Shown here: positions 44,369 to 49,156 of the stretch, in pieces
Layout of the letters: each line of letters begins with the position of its first letter
Position numbering within the stretch: the first letter of the stretch is position 1
Origin: an uncultured Lachnospiraceae bacterium
Lineage (GTDB): Bacteria; Bacillota; Clostridia; Lachnospirales; Lachnospiraceae
Assembly: GCA_947586255.1 (NCBI GenBank)
Contig: CANPXP010000018.1
Location: 1 to 49,156 of the forward strand
Direction: 5' to 3'
Length of the DNA: 49,156 nt
Program-made: the position numbers and the translations under genes
The notes under the pieces: generated by a model
Seen by the model: only the letters and a program-made list of their open reading frames with translations
Told to the model about the DNA's origin: nothing
Databases searched by the model: none

Positions 44369-45703
44369 TCACCGCGGCAGCGCACGCTCGCGCACGGTGC
44401 GGAAATAGTACGGCACCTCGAACAGCATCATGACCGTCCAGCCCAGGACACACGCATAGGCGATGCCGACGATCCCCATCCGCGGCGCCATGACGAAAGT
44501 CCCCAGCGCACGCATAGAAATCTGCAGCGCCGTTCCCAGAATCGTTGTGTACATCTTTCCCATACCGCGGTAAAAGCCCTGAAATCCATTGGTGAACGCC
44601 GGATACAGATAGAAAAAAGCCATAAGCCCCAGATACCGGCTCCCCGTCCGCACGACCTCCCGTGCGCCTTCGCCCGCCACAAAAAGGCTCATAACCGGCG
44701 TCCGGAAAAGCAGCGTCGCCGCGCCGATCAGAACCCAGTAGCACACCTCCAGCCGCAGCCCCGCGCGAAAGCCCGGCCGAATGCGTTCTTCTCTGCCGGC
44801 GCCCCGATTCTGCGCAATGTAGGTCGCGATGGCCGCCGCAATTCCCTGCTCCGGGATAAAGGCGAACTCGTCCACCCGCGTCACCGCGTTGAAAGCCGCG
44901 ATCGTCGTCACGCCCAGCGCGTTCACCTGCCCCTGAATCAGAAGCTTGCCGATGGGCTGTACCGCCTGCTGAAAGGCCGTGGGGCCGCCATACTGCAGAA
45001 TCTTCCTCAGATGCCCCCTGTCTACCCGCCACTCTCCCCGATTCGGGAAAAGCGCCGGAAATTTTTTGCGCAGATAAACCGCCACCAGCAGTGAAGACAC
45101 CGCTTCCGCCGCGACAGTCGTCACCGCGCTGCACACAATGCCAAAGCGAAACACTCCCAGAAAGAACAGGTCAAGCCCCACGTTTAACAGCGAAGAAAAC
45201 GCCAGAAATTTAAGCGGCGTCCGAGAATCCCCCGCGCTCTTTAAACCCGTGGCCAGCGCGTTATACAGAAAAGTAAACGGCATTCCCGCGAAGATAACCC
45301 GCAGATACCGCACCGTGATGTCAAAAATCTCCGCCGGGACAGCCATCCGCCGGAGCAGCCAGGGCGTGAGCAGAACACAGATTCCCATCATCGAGACGCT
45401 CGCAGCCGTTCCGACACTGATGGTGGTTCCCAGACTCTCCCGGTAGCGCCCCAGATCGCCCGCGCCGAAAAACTCGCTCATCAGAATCCCCGTTCCGATG
45501 CATAGCCCCGTGATCGCCAGAATCACCAGATTCATCACAGGGCCGGCGATGCCCTCCGCCGCCAGCGCGTCTCTGCCGATAAACCGCCCGGCAATCATGG
45601 AATCCACCGCATTGTATGCAAGCTGCAGCCAGTTTCCCAGCAGAATCGGCACCGCGTAGCGCCACAGATGGCCCCACGCCGGTCCGGAAGTCATGTCTCT
45701 CAT
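44369..45703 (-). CDS. MATE family efflux transporter
   Basis: A 444-residue, 12-helix multidrug and toxic compound extrusion protein that exports cationic organic compounds in exchange for Na+ or H+. The two six-helix halves are visible, beginning with PILLGNWLQLAYNAVDSMIAGRFIG and, in the second half, YGGPTAFQQAVQPIGKLLIQGQVNALG. The ATG at 45703 is 6 bp after the ArsC-like stop with AGGGG about 10 nt upstream; ATG 45694 is an alternative. Specificity cannot be predicted. Confidence 0.9.
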   Translation of the reverse strand: MRDMTSGPAWGHLWRYAVPILLGNWLQLAYNAVDSMIAGRFIGRDALAAEGIAGPVMNLVILAITGLCIGTGILMSEFFGAGDLGRYRESLGTTISVGTAASVSMMGICVLLTPWLLRRMAVPAEIFDITVRYLRVIFAGMPFTFLYNALATGLKSAGDSRTPLKFLAFSSLLNVGLDLFFLGVFRFGIVCSAVTTVAAEAVSSLLVAVYLRKKFPALFPNRGEWRVDRGHLRKILQYGGPTAFQQAVQPIGKLLIQGQVNALGVTTIAAFNAVTRVDEFAFIPEQGIAAAIATYIAQNRGAGREERIRPGFRAGLRLEVCYWVLIGAATLLFRTPVMSLFVAGEGAREVVRTGSRYLGLMAFFYLYPAFTNGFQGFYRGMGKMYTTILGTALQISMRALGTFVMAPRMGIVGIAYACVLGWTVMMLFEVPYYFRTVRERALPR

Positions 45704-45709
45704 CCGCGC

Positions 45710-46072
45710 TTAACCCCTGCTGCCCGCAAACGCCTTTTCCCACTCTTCTTCTTTAAAGCCAACCAGCGCAAACTCCCGACTTACCAGAATCGGACGCTTC
45801 ACCAGCAGTCCGTCCGAGGCAAGAAGCGCATACTGCTCCTCCTCGCTCATGGAGGCGAGCCTGTCCTTCAGCTGCAGTTCCTTGTACCGCAGACCGTTGG
45901 TGTTGAAGAAGCGCTTCAGCGGCACGCCGCTCAGCCTGTGCCACTCCCGCAGTTCGTCGATCGTCGGATTCTCCTCTTTGATATGCCGCTCCTCAAAAGA
46001 AACGTCGTTTTTTTCCAGCCATCTCTTTGCCTTCTGGCAGGTAGTGCATTTCGGATACCATACAAATAACAT
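45710..46072 (-). CDS. ArsC/Spx/MgsR family thioredoxin-fold protein
   Basis: A 120-residue protein with the N-terminal CxxC motif YPKCTTCQKAKRWL (Cys9, Cys12) and KRPILV near residue 91, the pattern of the ArsC/Spx family. Members are arsenate reductases or the RNA-polymerase-binding redox regulator Spx/MgsR. The CTTC motif is of the Spx-like type, and no other arsenic genes are present, so an arsenate reductase label is not warranted. The ATG follows AGGAGG. It overlaps nothing and is 6 bp before the MATE gene. Confidence 0.86.
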   Translation of the reverse strand: MLFVWYPKCTTCQKAKRWLEKNDVSFEERHIKEENPTIDELREWHRLSGVPLKRFFNTNGLRYKELQLKDRLASMSEEEQYALLASDGLLVKRPILVSREFALVGFKEEEWEKAFAGSRG

Positions 46073-46142
46073 TTTTGTCCTCCTGTGTTCTGTCGTCAAC
46101 TTTTATTCGGTGAGAGCAGCACTCCATACCTCTCCGGAAGTC

Positions 46143-47072
46143 TCACTTTAGATTCGTCGTTTTCAGTGACCTCACCTGTCTGTCCGTGATCCGATCCTGC
46201 GCGGTGACAACACCGCACAGAAGCGGCGCGCCGGGGTCATAAAGCCGCACATTCTCCCGCACTTTCGCGTCGCTGCCATTCGCATAACAGTATCTGCAGC
46301 CGTTCAGACAGGTATCATAGCTTCCCACATCGACACTCTCCAAACAGCCGCAGGCGGCGCGCTGGTTTCCGTCCTTTGATCCGCGCAGCATACAGCCTGT
46401 CAGCCGCTCAATCAACGCCCTGTCAATACAGCTGCCATGGGAGACGCCGACCGCCTGCAGGTCGATCTCCTCCGCACAGGACTCGATCGTCAGGTGATGT
46501 GCCGCCGCAATCTGCGCCATCTGCGCAGCGATCTCCAGCATCTCTTCTCCTGAAGGCTGCCTTGCGCCCAGCGCCGACAGATTCTTCTGTATCTTGGCAT
46601 AGGAATCCACGAAACTGATCACGACCCGCTCCGTGCAGGTTGCCAGTTCCTCCGCAATCTGCGCAAAGGCCCGCGCATGGTACGCCGCCGTGTACCGCTT
46701 AGTCAAAAGAATCGGATCGTAACGCCAGATCACCCGCTCTTTGCCGACAAGTTCAGAGAGCCGCCGGAAGGTCGGGATCAGCACTTTTTTCTTATCCGGA
46801 AGGCCCAGTTCCACATCTCTGCCGTACCCTGTCAGCGTGAACTGGAAATAGTAGGCATAATCCCGCAGCACATCCAGTCTGTCCAGCATATTCGCCGGAT
46901 TTTTTGTCCAGAACACGATGCAGTCCACCGTTTCCGGAGACAGCGCAATCCGGCTGATCTGATGCGGATTCATCGGATTGCGCACATACAGGAAGCCCTC
47001 GCTGATTCTGTGCAGGAACCAATCCGCATAATAGTTCGGTATATCTGTCCTTCTGCTTGCGCTAAGTATCAT
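46143..47072 (-). CDS. DUF1848 protein with C-terminal CxxxCxxC cluster
   Basis: A 309-residue DUF1848 family protein. The N-terminus ILSASRRTDIPNYYADWF is the family's mark, with FWTKNP (54-59) and WRYDPILLT (116-124) further on. At the C-terminus, Cys241 and Cys243 (ACGC) precede TCLNGCRYCYAN, in which Cys255, Cys259 and Cys262 fit the radical-SAM pattern CxxxCxxC. In ordinary radical-SAM enzymes this motif is near the N-terminus. The family is thought to be iron-sulfur linked, but its reaction is not established. It has its own promoter 140 bp upstream. Confidence 0.85.
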   Translation of the reverse strand: MILSASRRTDIPNYYADWFLHRISEGFLYVRNPMNPHQISRIALSPETVDCIVFWTKNPANMLDRLDVLRDYAYYFQFTLTGYGRDVELGLPDKKKVLIPTFRRLSELVGKERVIWRYDPILLTKRYTAAYHARAFAQIAEELATCTERVVISFVDSYAKIQKNLSALGARQPSGEEMLEIAAQMAQIAAAHHLTIESCAEEIDLQAVGVSHGSCIDRALIERLTGCMLRGSKDGNQRAACGCLESVDVGSYDTCLNGCRYCYANGSDAKVRENVRLYDPGAPLLCGVVTAQDRITDRQVRSLKTTNLK

Positions 47073-47300
47073 CGGTGTCCTCGCATGAATCAGGTTTCCG
47101 GGCTGTCAGGCTTTAACAGAAAATCAAAAAAACATCTTCCAGATAATCCAGCAGTTCTTCCGGTTCCGCCTGATTCCCTCGCTCAGCAGATATTGATAAA
47201 AATCAACTATATTATAACCGATTACGCGGGTTACGCAACAAAATCTTAGCTGCCGTCAAAGCCAGAGCTTTCCGAGAAAACCACTGTTCCGCGAAAAGCT
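47073..47300 (-). other. 228-bp gap upstream of the DUF1848 gene
   Basis: It contains a good minus-strand promoter at 47211-47238 and a leader of about 130 nt. Two short reading frames in the leader lack start codons or ribosome binding sites, so no gene is called. Confidence 0.5.
47211..47238 (-). promoter_or_regulatory. Sigma-A promoter of the DUF1848 gene
   Basis: Minus-strand TTGCGT (47233-47238), 16-bp spacer, TATAAT (47211-47216). Confidence 0.7.
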
Positions 47301-48374
47301 TCATCTTCTGTCCTTTCCGCGCAGCTCTCCCTGCGTCATCGGACGGCGGCGCTGCCTGACAAATGCAAACGCTTTTTTCATGCCTTCGATCATGTCAAGC
47401 TCCTGCGCGGAATATTCTCCGTAATCCGTAACCGGCTCCAGACTGCCTTCCGACTGAATCAGCCTCTCCAATACCGCGTCGAATCCATGCACATGATCGA
47501 CCTCACCATTTTCCTTAAAATGATAGATCAGCCCTGTGCCGGAAAATTCACCTGCCACATATTCCAAGGGACCGTATTCAAAGCCGTGGCTTGTCTGCAC
47601 GCACCAGTTCCCGCTCTCCGAATCATATACGGGCAGATAACACCCAAGGTACTTCTGCTCCAATGCGTCCTGCGGCCCGTCCGCATACTCCGGTTTTTGC
47701 TCATTCTCATCGTCAGCCGGCTTGTCCCGCCTTTGATCCGCGGAATGCTTTTTGTCATAATATTTCCTTGTACAGACATTGACCAGATAATCGAGGTATG
47801 CCTGCCGCTCATCGTTTTCCTGCAGTTTCAACCGCTCGATATAGATCGGATTGATATGCTCATGGTGAAATTCGCCCTGATAATCCACCCCGTCAAATTT
47901 AATATTCACGCATAACTGTACGTCCGAATAATCTCCGCCCCGGTCGCCTCTGGTTCTGTAACGCTCATAATTCTCATCAAAATAATTTAAAATGATCCCC
48001 ACCGTCTCCAGATACGGCTCTGTCTGAAAATCATCGCACAGTCCCCGCACGATGTCGCCATGTCGGAAATCATGAGGAATATAGACAAAATCAAACAGTT
48101 CCTCATTGAAAGCGTATCCTTCCCACGCGCTTTCCTTTATTTCCGACGCCGAAGCAAGGATCCGGCTCTTAAGCGCCTCATCCGCAACCTCGTCCGCAAA
48201 TGCCGTCAGCCATTCGACCTTCTCCGCATTGGAAATCATCCGGTGATTCGCCACGATCGTCGCTTTCTCCAAATCGGTAAATTCGTGCCGGATGCTGTGC
48301 AGATACGCCCGCGTGTCCCTGGACGGAACAAATGTATCGATGAAATCTTTGTTTTCCGGTTCTTTTGTTTTCAT
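47301..48374 (-). CDS. Hypothetical protein, unknown function
   Basis: A 357-residue soluble acidic protein with no signal peptide or membrane helix. The N-terminal part (1-90) is helical and has FVPSRDTRAYLHSIRHEFTD, a start I associate with uncharacterised accessory proteins of gut Clostridia, though I cannot name a family. A central region with FDGVDYQGEFHHEHINPIYIERL is followed by a charged, Asp/Lys/Gln-rich linker (about 208-240) and a C-terminal part beginning YLGCYLPVYDSESGNW. It has a strong GAGGAGG site that overlaps the end of the upstream frame, so it is the last gene of a tightly packed operon. The region appears less GC-rich than the rest of the window, suggesting acquisition. 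Confidence 0.72.
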   Translation of the reverse strand: MKTKEPENKDFIDTFVPSRDTRAYLHSIRHEFTDLEKATIVANHRMISNAEKVEWLTAFADEVADEALKSRILASASEIKESAWEGYAFNEELFDFVYIPHDFRHGDIVRGLCDDFQTEPYLETVGIILNYFDENYERYRTRGDRGGDYSDVQLCVNIKFDGVDYQGEFHHEHINPIYIERLKLQENDERQAYLDYLVNVCTRKYYDKKHSADQRRDKPADDENEQKPEYADGPQDALEQKYLGCYLPVYDSESGNWCVQTSHGFEYGPLEYVAGEFSGTGLIYHFKENGEVDHVHGFDAVLERLIQSEGSLEPVTDYGEYSAQELDMIEGMKKAFAFVRQRRRPMTQGELRGKDRR

Positions 48375-48383
48375 AAGTCCTCC

Positions 48384-48693
48384 TCACTCTACTACAGCGC
48401 TTTTCAGTTTTGCTTTACATATAAAACCGCTCTCCCGTCTCCAGGCAGAAGCAAGCCAGTCCAGTTCCTCCTGTGGCACACGGAATACGCTTTTGTCTCC
48501 TGTATCCGCCGCCTGTATATCACTGTTCCCCGTCTGCGGCCGCCTGTTCCTCTTCCTCCAGACTTGTCTGATAGAATTCCAGATCTTCTTCCAACCGTTT
48601 CAGCTTTTCTTCCTGCCTGCTCCGCCCCTGTCTGCATTCCCGTATCTTATTTCTCAAGTGAATAATATATTCGACCCTTCTCGTTCCGTTCAT
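48384..48693 (-). pseudogene. Small coiled-coil gene, apparently frameshifted
   Basis: An ATG at 48693 overlaps the stop of the upstream gene (ATGA). Its 57-codon frame, 48520-48693, encodes a charged helical protein (MNGTRRVEYIIHLRNKI at the start, then Glu/Gln/Lys-rich, likely coiled coil) ending at TGA 48520-48522. The next frame continues with a protein-like sequence (SVFRVPQEELDWLASAW) to a TGA at 48384-48386, exactly before the ribosome binding site of the next gene. This tail has no start codon in a usable position. Removing one base from the GGGG run (plus-strand CCCC, 48528-48531) joins the two into one 102-residue protein that fills the operon gap. Either a sequencing error or a real mutation is involved. 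Confidence 0.6.
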
Positions 48694-49055
48694 TTTTCCC
48701 GGAGCGCCGGGATGACATCTTCTTTGCCCGAACTTTTGATGACTTCCATGATCTCGCCGCTGTGTTCATAGACCCATGCGTAATCTTTCAGAAGAGGCAG
48801 TCTTGTATCCCCGTATTCCAAATCAATATCCTCGTCATAGCTTCGCAGCTGTTTCGGTATCGTGCCGTGCATTTTTCTGTAATCCGCATAAGAAAATTCA
48901 TTGGTGGAAACATTCGCCCTCGCACCGATGCTTTCATATTCATTCAGCTCGTTTACCGCCATTGCGTATGCCTTGGAAAGCGCCGCATATACAGACTGGG
49001 AGTCATCACAGTACACGCTGATCCTCTGTACATCCGCCGGATAGTCCTTCGGCAC
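48690..49055 (-). CDS. Hypothetical protein, probably 3' part of a longer gene
   Basis: A frame of 121 residues from GTG 49055 with no recognised domain; it contains SVYAALSKAYAMAVNELNEY and ends KEDVIPALREK. The stop overlaps the next start (ATGA). The GTG has no ribosome binding site, and upstream codons in the same frame (SLFIERFGKYVPKDYP) look coding back to an in-frame TAG. Adding one A at the minus-strand AA (49090-49091) links this frame to the sequence ADVYTKQQRGEFSVLL that comes in from the window edge. So the real gene is probably longer, continues beyond 49156, and carries a single-base frameshift. Confidence 0.6.
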   Translation of the reverse strand: MPKDYPADVQRISVYCDDSQSVYAALSKAYAMAVNELNEYESIGARANVSTNEFSYADYRKMHGTIPKQLRSYDEDIDLEYGDTRLPLLKDYAWVYEHSGEIMEVIKSSGKEDVIPALREK

Positions 49056-49156
49056 ATATTTGCCGAAACGTTCAATAAATAATGACTGCTTAACAACACA
49101 CTAAATTCCCCGCGCTGTTGTTTGGTATAAACATCAGCATAAATTCATGCTGTCTG

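Noticed and set aside
45710-46072. Arsenate resistance gene arsC
   Set aside because: No arsR, arsB or acr3 genes nearby, and the CxxC motif is equally consistent with Spx/MgsR-type regulators.
47073-47200. Short peptide frames in the leader of the DUF1848 gene
   Set aside because: They look somewhat protein-like but have no ATG, GTG or TTG with a ribosome site and are under 30 codons.
48404-48637. A 77-codon minus-strand frame (Gly/Arg-rich)
   Set aside because: It overlaps the better-supported ATGA-coupled small gene in another frame and has a composition typical of a shadow frame.

Overview
The window looks like chromosomal DNA from a GC-rich member of the Lachnospiraceae or a close relative within the Clostridia. 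The evidence is a Firmicute-type hprK-glucokinase-murB-rapZ-whiA-HPr-like block, AAGGAGG-type ribosome binding sites, sigma-A promoters with TTGNNN/TATAAT boxes, an Mrp/Mbh-like cation antiporter operon of a type known from anaerobes, and many anaerobe-style enzymes such as a class II aldolase and an aldo/keto reductase fused to a ferredoxin domain. No rRNA, tRNA, insertion sequence, prophage or CRISPR array is visible.

Layout. 1-3.5 kb (minus): class II fructose-bisphosphate aldolase with its own promoter, a polytopic membrane protein and a YegS-type lipid kinase. 3.5-8.6 kb (minus): a six-gene operon hprK, ROK glucokinase, murB, rapZ, whiA and an HPr-like gene that has Glu instead of the PTS histidine at position 15 but keeps Ser46. 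8.6-13 kb (minus): ftsH and uvrC; FtsH carries a very long Gln/Pro/Gly tail. 13.0-14.9 kb (plus): pyrG behind a structured leader. 15-25.4 kb (minus): a single run of a solute-binding lipoprotein, a 1307-residue hybrid histidine kinase containing a GGDEF domain, a ketopantoate-reductase-like enzyme, a GH3 beta-glucosidase and a GH16 glucanase lipoprotein. This reads as a beta-glucan sensing and degradation locus. 25.4-27.8 kb (minus): two PLP enzymes of sulfur amino acid metabolism. 28.0-37.6 kb (plus): a ten-gene Mrp/Mbh-like operon with four different antiporter-like subunits and no hydrogenase or redox subunits nearby. 37.7-41 kb (plus): carB alone, between its own promoter and terminator. 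41-47 kb (minus): housekeeping and accessory enzymes (ferredoxin-fused aldo/keto reductase, carbonic anhydrase, GNAT acetyltransferase, S66 LD-carboxypeptidase, MATE exporter, ArsC/Spx-like protein, DUF1848 protein). 47.3-49.2 kb (minus): tightly packed genes of unknown function, two of which appear to be broken by single-base frameshifts; the last runs off the window edge.

The most notable points are: (i) HprK together with a His-less, Ser46-containing HPr homologue in one operon, an arrangement expected for PTS-independent carbon signalling; (ii) an Mrp-like complex with four antiporter modules that all retain the TM5 Glu, TM7 Lys and TM8 Lys; (iii) a sensor locus in which a binding lipoprotein and a GGDEF-containing hybrid kinase are co-transcribed with two beta-glucan hydrolases; (iv) hairpins placed just after the predicted transcription starts of several operons, most elaborate at pyrG. 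All family assignments come from motif recognition by eye, and no database search was run.
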